DNA of 38,694 nt from NCBI RefSeq assembly GCF_000498955.2, contig NZ_AYGX02000072.1, forward strand, positions 1 through 38,694. The letters are read 5' to 3'. The DNA is from Lactiplantibacillus fabifermentans DSM 21115 (GTDB taxonomy: Bacteria; Bacillota; Bacilli; Lactobacillales; Lactobacillaceae). Position numbers and translations under genes: made by a program. Below are positions 17,859 through 26,478 of the stretch, one piece after another (the first letter of the stretch is position 1; each line of letters starts with the position of its first letter). Under the pieces are notes generated by a model. That model saw only the letters and a program-made list of their open reading frames with translations. It had not been told where the DNA came from and did not search any database.

Positions 17859-19802
17859 TTAATGATAGATGACTTCAAAAATAAAGTTACCATTTGAATC
17901 TTGACCATACACCTTTTTCAACTTCATGTGGCGCGTATGGTAGGAACCAATTGCCCCAGGACCTGTAATATATTTAATGTTGAACTTATGCAAATCATAA
18001 ATTGAGAGATTTACTACAATTGTATCAGCTTGTAAAGTTGCAAATGAAGTTTTCTTTCCAGGCACCACAACAGTATGGATATGTTCATATCGATTATAAG
18101 TGAAATTGTCGGTGTGCTTTGGATCTAATTTGTGCCAAGTCTTCATAATCGGCACAAACGCAACGCCATTGAAAGTGTTAACACCCAGAGCTGGTAAAAA
18201 GTTATACAAATCCCCTTCACCAATCCAACGCGCATTTGGATGTTTCTTGTTAATCGACATGATTTTTTGTGATAATTTTTTCTGATAAATAGCTGAAGTA
18301 CCCTTATTTATTGGATTGACTGTGGCACCCGCACCAATAATCAAACAAAACATCAAAACCATGAATGTCTTGTAATGTTTGAATAGGAACAACGCGGCAA
18401 GACCAGCGAAAGCCAAGACCGTAAATAAAAACTCGTAGTGAGTCAGATAACTATCCATCGGTGAATTAACAATTGACCAAGCATAGAGTGCAGCAATCGC
18501 AGCAACTAAAAATGCGGCAAATTTCTTATCTATAACCTCTTTATGATCCATTAGATACCCAATAAACCAAATGCTTAAAATCATTCCTGCGAAACAATAT
18601 ATTGCTAATGAACGCGTAAAAATGGTGTAACTTAATAAAGTTATCTTAGCAAGCCATTTTGGTACTGGAATAAATAACCACAAAAGCATCACTATACAGT
18701 ACACAAACATCGAAAAACCAACGGCGTTTTCTCGCCGTATTTTGCGGAAAATCTTTGGTGAGGCCAGCAATATGATTGGGAAAAAGTTCAAGAAACTGCT
18801 TACTTCACAATTATTTAAGAATGTCACATCATTATATGGAAGCTTCCAATTCGTTAGATAATACGACATTGCTGCTAACGTTTGAGAAAACGGCATGCCA
18901 CTCCCACCAGTACTAATCCGCTTACCTGGGTATGCTGTATTCATTAATAATTTGATTTGTGGCATAGCATTCTGAACGAAAGTCAATACTACTACACCGA
19001 CAAACAACATCGCGATGACGGCCATAATGACTTGCCTTGGCCTGACTTTTCCTCCCCGGTACTCGAAGAAAAAGCCAACTAAAACAGCCAAAATGAAATA
19101 TGCAAACATAACTTGAAAAGCGGGGTACAAAACTAATATGAAGCCAATAGCACTAGAGGAAAATAGCAATGCCATACAGACCTGTACCCATGACTTCTTA
19201 CTTGCAAAGAAATAGAAAACTGAAACTAAAATTGCTAAGCTAAAGTAGACCAAATCACCTAAATGTTGGAAAAACCACCATTGAACCCCAGGTGACAATG
19301 TAATCCAAAAAGCCCCCAAAAGTGACAAATACCTTTTTCGTTTCGTCAGAATCATAATAAATTCAAAACTCAACAAGAACATTCCGACTACTTTGAGCGC
19401 ATAATACCACGATAGTGCCCGATCACTAGGTAAGAACAGGAATCCCCAGTTAAATGGCTTGCCAACAATTGTCAAATTCTTTACAGGTGAATTATAAGAA
19501 ATTACCATGTCTTGACCATCTTGTGTGAGCTTGCTATTAAACTCTTTTAACCCATCCTTGGCTTGTGCCAAATAAAACGGCGTTTGAACCATCCAGTCAT
19601 CAGTCCGCACAGACCTAGCTTGTCCAACGACAATACTTGATGTCGCACCTTTTGTTCGATCAGAAACTCGTGAATCCCACTGACTAATTGAGCTGCCATT
19701 CCAATTCATTAAAATAATGAATACAAACAAAACTAGCCCGATTAGATATCGAAATTTAATTAAATAATCGAGAACTTTTTTTCCCCGCGTAACTACAGTC
19801 AT
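17859..19802 (-). CDS. Large polytopic membrane protein, GT-C-like, first gene of the polysaccharide operon
   Basis: A 647-residue protein with about 12 membrane helices. The long first extracytoplasmic loop carries RSVRTDDWMVQTP (residues 63-75), a charged motif after the first helix that I associate with a family of GT-C-like membrane proteins in surface polysaccharide loci. The last 100 residues form a soluble tail. It could be a glycosyltransferase using a polyprenyl-phosphate sugar outside the membrane, but I cannot name its substrate. The ATG follows GAGGATAGTAAGTA. It is divergent from gtrA with a 64-115-bp gap that should hold the operon promoter. Confidence 0.65.
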   Translation of the reverse strand: MTVVTRGKKVLDYLIKFRYLIGLVLFVFIILMNWNGSSISQWDSRVSDRTKGATSSIVVGQARSVRTDDWMVQTPFYLAQAKDGLKEFNSKLTQDGQDMVISYNSPVKNLTIVGKPFNWGFLFLPSDRALSWYYALKVVGMFLLSFEFIMILTKRKRYLSLLGAFWITLSPGVQWWFFQHLGDLVYFSLAILVSVFYFFASKKSWVQVCMALLFSSSAIGFILVLYPAFQVMFAYFILAVLVGFFFEYRGGKVRPRQVIMAVIAMLFVGVVVLTFVQNAMPQIKLLMNTAYPGKRISTGGSGMPFSQTLAAMSYYLTNWKLPYNDVTFLNNCEVSSFLNFFPIILLASPKIFRKIRRENAVGFSMFVYCIVMLLWLFIPVPKWLAKITLLSYTIFTRSLAIYCFAGMILSIWFIGYLMDHKEVIDKKFAAFLVAAIAALYAWSIVNSPMDSYLTHYEFLFTVLAFAGLAALFLFKHYKTFMVLMFCLIIGAGATVNPINKGTSAIYQKKLSQKIMSINKKHPNARWIGEGDLYNFLPALGVNTFNGVAFVPIMKTWHKLDPKHTDNFTYNRYEHIHTVVVPGKKTSFATLQADTIVVNLSIYDLHKFNIKYITGPGAIGSYHTRHMKLKKVYGQDSNGNFIFEVIYH

Positions 19803-19829
19803 TACTTACTATCCTCATTCCATACTGAA

Positions 19830-19857
19830 AATATACATCCCTAAAAATTACTAATCA
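19830..19857 (-). promoter_or_regulatory. Possible promoter of the polysaccharide operon
   Basis: On the minus strand TATATT (19830-19835) lies about 28 nt before the first ATG. No good -35 is seen 17 bp upstream. It is the only plausible -10 in the divergent gap, which also has to serve gtrA. Confidence 0.3.
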
Positions 19858-19880
19858 TTAAATAGATTGCATGCTATACT
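19852..19880 (+). promoter_or_regulatory. Extended -10 promoter of gtrA
   Basis: TGCTATACT (19872-19880) is an extended -10 (TGn plus TATACT). The -35 at 17 bp (TAATCA, 19852-19857) is weak, as is common for extended -10 promoters. Transcription would start near 19887. Confidence 0.5.
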
Positions 19881-19909
19881 TATTAACATCTTGCAATCAA
19901 GGAGTAGCT

Positions 19910-19921
19910 ATGAAGTCATGA
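19910..19921 (+). CDS. Three-codon leader ORF coupled to gtrA
   Basis: AAGGAG (19899-19904) is ideally spaced, 5 nt, from an ATG at 19910 that reads only Met-Lys-Ser and then TGA. That TGA overlaps the in-frame gtrA ATG at 19918 (ATGA). The gtrA ATG itself is 13 nt from the ribosome site. This could be a termination-reinitiation device, or gtrA may simply be initiated with long spacing. Confidence 0.35.
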   Translation: MKS

Positions 19922-20322
19922 ATTTAAAAACGCTCTATACTAAATATAAGTCCGTCATTTTATATTTGTTTTGGGGTGGTGTTACCACCATCCTAAACAT
20001 CGTTTCATTTTATGTTTTCAAAAATAATCTCAATATAAATTATCAAGTTGCAAATGTGATGGCGTGGTTCATCACTGTCTTAGTCGCCTTTTTAACCAAT
20101 AAGTCTTGGGTGTTCGGCTCAAAATTCCGCTCACTTGCTAATTTCATTCACGAACTCTTATATTTTTACTTAGCTCGAATCGCTACTTTAGTACTTGAGA
20201 TGATTATTTTATACATCGGAATTTCACTACTGAAACAATCAGATATCTTAGTAAAGATTATCGACAACGTTTTTGTAATTGTCACGAACTTCTTTTTAAG
20301 TAAATACTTCATTTTTAAATAA
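19918..20322 (+). CDS. GtrA family membrane protein
   Basis: A 134-residue protein with four membrane helices and the GtrA signature: an N-terminal KSVILYLFWGGVTTILN, the central conserved NKSWVFGSK, and a C-terminal FFLSKYFIFK. GtrA-like proteins are proposed to flip or bind polyprenyl-phosphate-linked sugars for GT-C enzymes. Possible partners here are the GtrB-like gene at 25410, the broken one at 6756, and the three large GT-C-like proteins. It is on the opposite strand from the polysaccharide operon. Its stop overlaps the end of glf by 8 bp tail to tail, with no terminator between. Confidence 0.88.
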   Translation: MNLKTLYTKYKSVILYLFWGGVTTILNIVSFYVFKNNLNINYQVANVMAWFITVLVAFLTNKSWVFGSKFRSLANFIHELLYFYLARIATLVLEMIILYIGISLLKQSDILVKIIDNVFVIVTNFFLSKYFIFK

Positions 20323-21433
20323 ATTCTTGGTTAACTAATACCAAGGCAGCATGAATCACTTGATGCATGTCATAATACCGGTATTGCCCTAAACGGCCAC
20401 CAAAAACAACTTGCTTTTCTTGGTTGGCCAACGTTGCATAACGCTTGTATAAGGCGTTATTTTTTTTGTTGTTAACCGGATAATAAGGTTCGTCACCCCG
20501 ATGCCAGTCAGCTGGATATTCTCGCGTAATCACCGTTTTATCGCTATCACCTTTACCGAATTCAAAATGTTTATGCTCAATAATTCGGGTAAACGGTGTT
20601 TCGGCATCCGTATAATTAATAACCGCATTTCCTTGGTAGTTATCAATATCTAACTCTTCACTTTCAAAACGTAATGACCGATATTCCAATTCACCTAGTT
20701 GGTAATTAAAGTATTGATCAATCATCCCGGTAAAGATGACCTTCGGATAATCTTGCAAGTATTGATCTTTGTCGGCAAAAAAATCAACACCAGTTTCAAC
20801 ATCAATTTCAGGATGGTCTAACATTTTTTCAACGATTTGCGTGTAGCCACCAATCGGAATCCCTTGATAAGTATCATTAAAGTAATTGTTATCAAAAGTG
20901 TAACGAACTGGTAACCGTCGAATAATAAAGGCCGGTAAATCAGTCGCTTTTTGGCCCCATTGTTTTTCGGTATAACCTTTAACTAACTTTTCATAGATAT
21001 CGGTCCCAATTAATGAAATCGCTTGTTCTTCAAGATTTTTAGGTTCACCAGCTAGCTTAGCAGCATCCTTTTGCGCTTGAATTTTAGCTTTAGCTTCAGC
21101 CGGTGTCCGCACCCCCCAAAGCTCACTAAAAGTATTCATATTAAATGGCAAGTTGTACATATGGCCTTTATAGTTAGCCACTGGACTATTTGTATAACGG
21201 TTGAATTCAGCAAATTGATTAACATAATCCCAAATTTGCTTATCTGAGGTGTGGAAAATGTGGGCCCCATATTGATGAACTTGAATGCCATCAATTTCTT
21301 TAGTGTAAATGTTACCAGCAACATGGCTACGCTTTTCAATAACTTTGACGTGCTTGCCACGTAAAGCCGCTTCATGCGCAAAAACCGCCCCGAATAGACC
21401 GGCACCTACCACTAAATAATCGTATTTACTCAA
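20315..21433 (-). CDS. glf: UDP-galactopyranose mutase
   Basis: A 372-residue flavoenzyme that interconverts UDP-galactopyranose and UDP-galactofuranose. The N-terminus has the FAD-binding GAGLFGA motif followed by VIEKRSHVAGNIYT. Further on come HQYGAHIFHT, YTEKQWG, and RITREYP-like and GRLGQYRYYDMHQVI segments, all diagnostic for Glf. The length is typical. The start is TTG behind GGAGGG, with an extended -10 promoter about 40 bp upstream, so it is a separate unit. It would supply UDP-Galf to the GlfT-like enzyme at 9508-10389. Confidence 0.96.
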   Translation of the reverse strand: MSKYDYLVVGAGLFGAVFAHEAALRGKHVKVIEKRSHVAGNIYTKEIDGIQVHQYGAHIFHTSDKQIWDYVNQFAEFNRYTNSPVANYKGHMYNLPFNMNTFSELWGVRTPAEAKAKIQAQKDAAKLAGEPKNLEEQAISLIGTDIYEKLVKGYTEKQWGQKATDLPAFIIRRLPVRYTFDNNYFNDTYQGIPIGGYTQIVEKMLDHPEIDVETGVDFFADKDQYLQDYPKVIFTGMIDQYFNYQLGELEYRSLRFESEELDIDNYQGNAVINYTDAETPFTRIIEHKHFEFGKGDSDKTVITREYPADWHRGDEPYYPVNNKKNNALYKRYATLANQEKQVVFGGRLGQYRYYDMHQVIHAALVLVNQEFI

Positions 21434-21469
21434 TTAAATTCCCTCCAAGTATGAAAGTGTCATCATGCC

Positions 21470-21478
21470 ATTATATCA
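21470..21478 (-). promoter_or_regulatory. Extended -10 promoter of glf
   Basis: On the minus strand TGATATAAT (a TGn plus consensus TATAAT) lies 37 bp before the TTG start. The -35 region is only T-rich. Confidence 0.6.
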
Positions 21479-21562
21479 AAAAAACATTAAGAAAAAAGGA
21501 TTCCCAACGATTTCAAACAAATTAGTTGACATATTCAATGACACTAATTTCTAACACAAAAT

Positions 21563-21596
21563 AAAAAGCAACCGTTAAGCGCTTCGGTTGCTTTTT
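21563..21596. terminator. Bidirectional terminator between glf and the aquaglyceroporin gene
   Basis: Perfect 12-bp arms (21563-21574 and 21585-21596) with A and T runs built into the stem ends and a 10-nt loop. It ends the aquaglyceroporin transcript on the minus strand, just after its stop at 21602. Confidence 0.88.
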
Positions 21597-21601
21597 ATTA
21601 T

Positions 21602-22318
21602 TTATGAAATTCCAAAGAAGCTGTGCATGAATAAAGCTGCACAGGCCGCCCCAACGAATGGCGCAATCCCCGGAACAATAATGCCGTATTGCCAATCGCT
21701 ATCAGCTTTGTTCTTAATTGGTAAGATGGCATGGGCAATCCGTGGTCCCATATCACGAGCTAAGTTCATCGCGAAACCGGTAGGACCACCAAGCCCCATC
21801 CCAATAGCCCAAACTAATAATCCAACGCCAATTGGTAAGATACCCGGTGTCTTCACTTGAGAAATAGCTAAAATTCCAGAAATAAATAAGAATGTATCAA
21901 AAAATTCAACGAAGAAATTCCGTGGCAAGTTACGAACTGCAGGAGCTGTTGAGAATAAGTTCCGGATAGTGATCGGAGAAATTTCATCAGCTGAAGCGGC
22001 AAAGTGGTCAGCATACATGATCCAAACGATCACGGCACCAACGACCCCACCAAGTACTTCTGCAACTGAATAAGGAATAAACATCGACCAAGCAATGTTA
22101 CCCAATAAACATTGAGCTAATACCATCGCTGGATTAATGCAGACATTACCAAAAATGAACAGTGCAATGGTAATCCCAAACCCCCAAGTCGTAATCGCAA
22201 AAATATGGCCGGAACCGCGATACTTAGTTCCCTTTAAAACCTCACTACAATGTACACCGACACCAAAAATAATCATCAAAGCGGTTCCCATGAACTCTGC
22301 CAGAAGCTGATGAATCAA
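21602..22318 (-). CDS. Aquaglyceroporin / MIP family channel with an atypical second NPA motif
   Basis: About 238 residues from the TTG at 22318, which follows GGAGGAG by 7 nt. Longer open frame upstream is highly basic and outside the family. Six membrane helices are apparent. The first half-helix motif is NPA (about N62). The second reads NLARDMGPR (about N185), with Leu where NPA has Pro. The Asp after it is typical of glycerol-conducting members. It likely passes glycerol, water or other small solutes. L. plantarum-group genomes have several such paralogues, so I give no symbol. Confidence 0.88.
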   Translation of the reverse strand: MIHQLLAEFMGTALMIIFGVGVHCSEVLKGTKYRGSGHIFAITTWGFGITIALFIFGNVCINPAMVLAQCLLGNIAWSMFIPYSVAEVLGGVVGAVIVWIMYADHFAASADEISPITIRNLFSTAPAVRNLPRNFFVEFFDTFLFISGILAISQVKTPGILPIGVGLLVWAIGMGLGGPTGFAMNLARDMGPRIAHAILPIKNKADSDWQYGIIVPGIAPFVGAACAALFMHSFFGIS

Positions 22319-22420
22319 AATGTTTCTCCTCCTGTGGCGCTCGTGACGCCGTTTTATTTTGTTATTGGTCCAATTATTTTCACTTTCAGAAAGTAACCGG
22401 GCTTTTTTCACACGAACACC

Positions 22421-22426
22421 ATTATA
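22421..22426 (-). promoter_or_regulatory. -10 element of the aquaglyceroporin gene
   Basis: A consensus TATAAT on the minus strand, about 100 nt before the TTG start. The -35 (TATTAA, 17 bp upstream) is weak. It lies in the short gap after the preceding gene's stop. Confidence 0.45.
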
Positions 22427-22475
22427 CACAAAAAGTCTACACTTTAATACGGATAATTAATAAATTGAGAACTTT

Positions 22476-24041
22476 TTATTTGACATCTTCCAATTGACGA
22501 TGATTTTTCTGCCAAGATTCAACTTGACGCCAAACCCGTTCAGCACTAACCGCCGCCAAGATAAAATACATTGGTAAAAATTGAATCAAATATCGGCTAC
22601 GGCCACCTTCAAACAACAGCAGAAACATCATTCCGCCGACAATGCCATACTTAAATAACTGCGATTTCCAGCCGGCTTGTCTTCCCGCTAATAAGAGTAG
22701 CAAGAGGACGATTGACCACAACAATTGAGCATAGAATCTATATTCATACGAATTTAGTCGCACTACTCCGCCATCGGTGAACAATACTCGCGGCAAGGTA
22801 TGTTTTAATCGCGCACTGGTTACATGATTAACGATTAAAAAGATACCATCGGCACCCCAACCAAAAGACCCATCCGCCGTATTATTCACTTGTTTTTGAA
22901 CTAAAAATTTCAAATAATTTACGGGCCCAAATGCATGCAGTCGCTGTTTAATTAAATTCATGTTAGCTTTCTGGCGTTTCGTCGGTGATTTAATGCTCTG
23001 ATCCATTTCAACATCGGCATTGTTATAAGCGCCATTACCGGTCATCCCCATTGCCATAAAATGCGTTGCCGGATGTGCCAGACGTGCATCGACCGTTACG
23101 ACATGCTGATAATGCGTATACGTTTGCATCCCAGCATAGAAAGCCGTGGCACATAATAAGCCAATTATTACCGCCAAACTAGCTTGAAAAGTTGGTCGGT
23201 GCCATTTTTGGCAACCTTTTTGGAAGAATAAAACGATTAAAACTGCAATATAAAAAATAACCAATGGTGGTTTCATAAAGTATGAAAACATTAAGCTAAT
23301 ACCGATACCACCAGCTAGAATATACTTTTGCCAAGTACGTTGATAATAAGTTAATCCAGATACCAGCCAAAGATTACATGCTGCTAATAAGAAGGCCCAA
23401 TCATCAGTATATGTTAGCGCTACCCACGGCGTAACCATAAATAATGTCCAGCAAAAAAAGATTAAAAATGGTACCGTACGATGGTTAAACCAGCGACGAG
23501 TAACGCTGACCATTAATACCAATGCCAAATCAATCAAAATAATATTGCCAAAGTTTAGGACCAACACCAAGGTTTGAAAACCAGGCTGGCCAATTATTAA
23601 CCACACTAAGCGTTCAATATACATTAATAGTAATGTATTTGAATTATACGAGAAATATAACTTCGGTTCAGCATGTCCCATTGCACCTCTCGTAATATTA
23701 ACGGGGTCCCAAGCACTCGTTCCGGACAACATCATTACCATCCAAATTTGCCATAGCAACGTCAGCACAATTAATATGACCAGATAGACACGACGTTGCC
23801 GAAGAATATGTCGCTTAACTTTTCCGATAATTTTATTGCCCCATTTTCTGCCACGAGCACTGCTGGCTAGCATAAAAGTTAGCGCTATAATTGCTACAAC
23901 AACTGCATATACCTTTACACGCATCCCGTTAAAATTTCCAATTATTTGCCCCAGTGCACCTAACAAACTAATAAAAATCAACGGCAAAAAAAACAGATTC
24001 ACAAAATAATTGCTTATCCGCTGCAACTTTTCAAATTTCAC
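22476..24041 (-). CDS. Polytopic membrane protein, GT39/GT-C-like
   Basis: A 521-residue protein with about 11-12 membrane helices. Its first large extracytoplasmic loop has an acidic AWDPVNITRGA (D112), the location where PMT/ArnT-like GT-C enzymes carry catalytic Asp/Glu. It continues YFSYNSNTLLLMYIERL, seen in uncharacterised lactobacillar GT-C-like proteins. The function is probably transfer of a polyprenyl-linked sugar to an envelope acceptor, with the substrate unknown. It has its own promoter and is not in the polysaccharide operon. It could serve the GtrB-like enzyme at 25410 and GtrA. Confidence 0.65.
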   Translation of the reverse strand: MKFEKLQRISNYFVNLFFLPLIFISLLGALGQIIGNFNGMRVKVYAVVVAIIALTFMLASSARGRKWGNKIIGKVKRHILRQRRVYLVILIVLTLLWQIWMVMMLSGTSAWDPVNITRGAMGHAEPKLYFSYNSNTLLLMYIERLVWLIIGQPGFQTLVLVLNFGNIILIDLALVLMVSVTRRWFNHRTVPFLIFFCWTLFMVTPWVALTYTDDWAFLLAACNLWLVSGLTYYQRTWQKYILAGGIGISLMFSYFMKPPLVIFYIAVLIVLFFQKGCQKWHRPTFQASLAVIIGLLCATAFYAGMQTYTHYQHVVTVDARLAHPATHFMAMGMTGNGAYNNADVEMDQSIKSPTKRQKANMNLIKQRLHAFGPVNYLKFLVQKQVNNTADGSFGWGADGIFLIVNHVTSARLKHTLPRVLFTDGGVVRLNSYEYRFYAQLLWSIVLLLLLLAGRQAGWKSQLFKYGIVGGMMFLLLFEGGRSRYLIQFLPMYFILAAVSAERVWRQVESWQKNHRQLEDVK

Positions 24042-24343
24042 TCCAGAAACTCCCCCTTTTTCCCCATTACCAACTAATTATTTCGCACAAACATTAACAA
24101 TTATAGCCAGTTTTAAATTGAGTTCCAAGCATTTTACAAAAATTCAATCATTATAGCTTTCCCGGTTTTAATAATCTAAAATGCAGGAATGCTATTCAAG
24201 TAAAGCACTATCTAACAAAGCTAACGCTATCCAGCCTCACACATATTTAGTTGCAGTGTTTCGCTAATTCTCAATACAATTGTCTAATTTCCACCTTGTT
24301 TCATATTGGTAAGAATAATAGAACAAATTTTTGAAACACGGTC
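24042..24343. other. AT-rich intergenic gap
   Basis: No gene is visible. It holds the promoter of the 521-residue membrane protein at 24100-24128 and, at its right end, the terminator of the YihY gene. Nothing else was recognised. Confidence 0.6.
24100..24128 (-). promoter_or_regulatory. Promoter of the 521-residue membrane protein gene
   Basis: On the minus strand TTGGAA (24123-24128), 17-bp spacer, consensus TATAAT (24100-24105). It lies about 60 bp before the ATG at 24041. Confidence 0.65.
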
Positions 24344-24372
24344 TAAAAAAGACGTGTAAGTAGCAACACGCC
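24344..24372 (-). terminator. Terminator of the YihY family gene
   Basis: A 7-bp stem with one G-U pair (24351-24357 with 24366-24372), followed on the minus strand by six T. It starts 5 bp after the stop at 24377. Confidence 0.75.
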
Positions 24373-24376
24373 TAGA

Positions 24377-25291
24377 TTAGTTATTTTTTTTACTAAAACG
24401 TCGCCGCAAACGCTTCATAACCCGTGGTGATTTCGGCCTAATTTCATGTTCAAACCATTCTTGAACTGTAGCATTCACAACACCACCGAACATTAATAAG
24501 ATTCCCGAAAAGTTCAGCCAAAACATCAAAACAATCAAACTACCTATGGTCTGATAAGATGTGATGCGCCGCGCAAACAACTCGATATAAATTCGAAACC
24601 CTTGAGAAATGACAATCCAACCAACGGTAGTCGTCATCGCGCCAATCCAAACATAACGTAACTTGACTTGCGCATTCGGCACAAAATAATACAATAGTAA
24701 CGCCAAAATAAACATGCCGACAAAAGTAATCAAGTTTTTATTTGCTAGCAAGCGGCTCCACCACACTGGAACAAATGCTTTAGAAGTGTTTGTTATATTC
24801 AAAATAGCATCCATAATCACTTGACTCAAGGTGAAGAATACGGACAAACCAACGATTAATAACAGCAAGCCTAACGTTAGGACAAACGCCATCAATCGCG
24901 TCACAATGGCTCCCTGTGCATTCTTAACACCGTATGCTTCATTGAGACTTCGGCGCACCGCCGCAATAATTTGTGACGCTGACCAAATCGTAACTACAAT
25001 CCCGATGGACAAACTCCCGCTCCCACCGCTCTGCAAGAAAGATACGAGAATCGGTTTAAAGGTCGTATAAATATTGCTTGGAATGAACTCTTTAGCATAC
25101 GCTAAAATTTGACCCGTTTTTAAATTAAAACGCGCCACGATGTTCCCAACTATCAAAATAATCGGTGCAATCGACATTAAAGAGTAGTACGCCAGAACAA
25201 TGGCATTATTGCTCACATTTGCTTGCCGATAGCGACGAGAAATAATTTCGATTAATTTAGTTATTTTGGGGTAACGTGTTTTGAAGTTCAT
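24377..25291 (-). CDS. YihY/UPF0761 family membrane protein
   Basis: A 304-residue protein with six predicted membrane helices, the N-terminal ALAYYSLMSIAP-like motif (here VLAYYSLMSIAPIILI), the central ASQIIAAVRRSLNEAYG segment and a basic tail (RVMKRLRRRFSKKNN). The family was once annotated as ribonuclease BN, but that assignment is generally considered wrong. Its role is unclear and may be in envelope or transport function. A TATAAT on the minus strand at 25325-25330 is a likely -10, about 34 bp upstream of the ATG. Confidence 0.88.
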   Translation of the reverse strand: MNFKTRYPKITKLIEIISRRYRQANVSNNAIVLAYYSLMSIAPIILIVGNIVARFNLKTGQILAYAKEFIPSNIYTTFKPILVSFLQSGGSGSLSIGIVVTIWSASQIIAAVRRSLNEAYGVKNAQGAIVTRLMAFVLTLGLLLLIVGLSVFFTLSQVIMDAILNITNTSKAFVPVWWSRLLANKNLITFVGMFILALLLYYFVPNAQVKLRYVWIGAMTTTVGWIVISQGFRIYIELFARRITSYQTIGSLIVLMFWLNFSGILLMFGGVVNATVQEWFEHEIRPKSPRVMKRLRRRFSKKNN

Positions 25292-25324
25292 TAAAAATTC
25301 TCCATGTTTTTCTTAGTATTTACA

Positions 25325-25330
25325 ATTATA
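25325..25330 (-). promoter_or_regulatory. -10 element of the YihY gene
   Basis: A consensus TATAAT on the minus strand in the divergent gap. No clear -35. Confidence 0.4.
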
Positions 25331-25344
25331 CAATGGATTGAAAG

Positions 25345-25375
25345 TTGAAACATCTTTATTCCAATGTGGTAAGCT
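25345..25375 (+). promoter_or_regulatory. Candidate promoter of the GtrB-like gene
   Basis: TTGAAA (25345-25350), then after a long 19-bp spacer an extended -10 TGG plus TAAGCT (25367-25375). Tentative because of the spacing. Confidence 0.3.
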
Positions 25376-25409
25376 ATTAGATGATAAATGGAGTTAGGAG
25401 TAGGAAGCT

Positions 25410-26351
25410 ATGAAAACTATGAGTTTGATTGTGCCTTGTTATAACGAAGAACCCACAATCGAAATCTTCTTCAATACGGTTGAGAAAGTCTTTGCAGACC
25501 ATCCAACCGAATTTGCGGATGTCCACCATGAATATTTGTTCGTCAATGACGGTTCCAACGATGGTACCCTCAATGAATTTCGTAAGTTAAATGTTGCCCA
25601 CCCAGATACCGTGCATTATTTATCATTTTCACGAAATTTTGGAAAAGAAGCCGGCTTAGCGGCTGGCTTGCAACATGCCACGGGGGATTTTGTGGCGGTA
25701 ATGGATGTTGATTTACAAGATCCACCAGAGTTATTGCCCAAAATGTTAACCACGCTTGAATCCGGCAACTATGATTGTGTCGGAACTATGCGGGAAGATC
25801 GTGCTGGTGAACCACCTATTCGGTCATTCTTCTCCCGATCATTTTATGCCTTAATCAATCGAATTTCTAAGGTACAAATCATTCCAAATGCACGTGACTA
25901 TCGCTTGATGACCCGACAAATGGTCGATGCCATTTTAGAATTACCAGAATATAACCGTTTTTCAAAGGGAATCTTCAACTGGGTTGGTTTTCGAACGACT
26001 TACTTAAAATTTGAAAACCAACCGCGTTCCGCTGGAGAAACCCATTGGTCATTCTTACAACTATTCAATTATTCAATTGAGGCAATCGTCGATTTTTCAG
26101 AAGTGCCATTAAAAATTGCTACCTTTGTCGGTGGCCTATTTGCTTTTCTTTCTGTAATCGGTATTATCATTGTCATTGTACGCAAATTATTATTTGGTAA
26201 TAGTGTCGGTGGCTGGGCTTCACTAGTGACCTTAATGCTGTTTATTGGCGGCATTCAACTATTCTGCCTAGGAATCATTGGCAACTATATCGGTAAAATA
26301 TACTTGGAAACGAAACACCGGCCACAATACATTGTTCAAGAACAAAAATAA
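25410..26351 (+). CDS. Undecaprenyl-phosphate glycosyltransferase (GtrB/CsbB-like GT2)
   Basis: A 313-residue GT2 enzyme with PCYNEEPTIEIFF, FVNDGSNDGT, the metal-site segment MDVDLQDPPE (about 98-107), and two C-terminal membrane helices (from about residue 230). This is the plan of CsbB/YkcC/GtrB proteins, which attach glucose or GlcNAc to undecaprenyl phosphate for later transfer outside the membrane by GT-C enzymes. The ATG follows TAGGAG/AGGAAGCT. It is monocistronic, with a strong terminator directly behind. It is intact, unlike its distant relative at 6756-7719, and could partly stand in for it. Confidence 0.9.
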   Translation: MKTMSLIVPCYNEEPTIEIFFNTVEKVFADHPTEFADVHHEYLFVNDGSNDGTLNEFRKLNVAHPDTVHYLSFSRNFGKEAGLAAGLQHATGDFVAVMDVDLQDPPELLPKMLTTLESGNYDCVGTMREDRAGEPPIRSFFSRSFYALINRISKVQIIPNARDYRLMTRQMVDAILELPEYNRFSKGIFNWVGFRTTYLKFENQPRSAGETHWSFLQLFNYSIEAIVDFSEVPLKIATFVGGLFAFLSVIGIIIVIVRKLLFGNSVGGWASLVTLMLFIGGIQLFCLGIIGNYIGKIYLETKHRPQYIVQEQK

Positions 26352-26352
26352 T

Positions 26353-26402
26353 ACAAAAAGCCCGTTCCGACAGCAAAGTTTGTCGCGAACGGGCTTTTTG
26401 TA
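26353..26402. terminator. Strong terminator, probably bidirectional, between the GtrB-like gene and wecB
   Basis: Outer arms of 15-16 bp and an inner cgaca/tgtcg stem form a long hairpin that starts just behind the stop at 26351. A and T runs at the two ends let it work both ways. wecB ends at 26479 on the other strand. Confidence 0.9.
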
Positions 26403-26478
26403 TTTCACTTAGGCGTTATGAAATAATTATCACTATGTCAATAACCATACTACGCCAATTTTTACAAAACACAATAAA

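Noticed and set aside
22319-22429. Arg-rich N-terminal extension of the aquaglyceroporin
   Set aside because: It includes the ribosome site and most of the leader behind the TATAAT at 22421; the family starts at the TTG at 22318.
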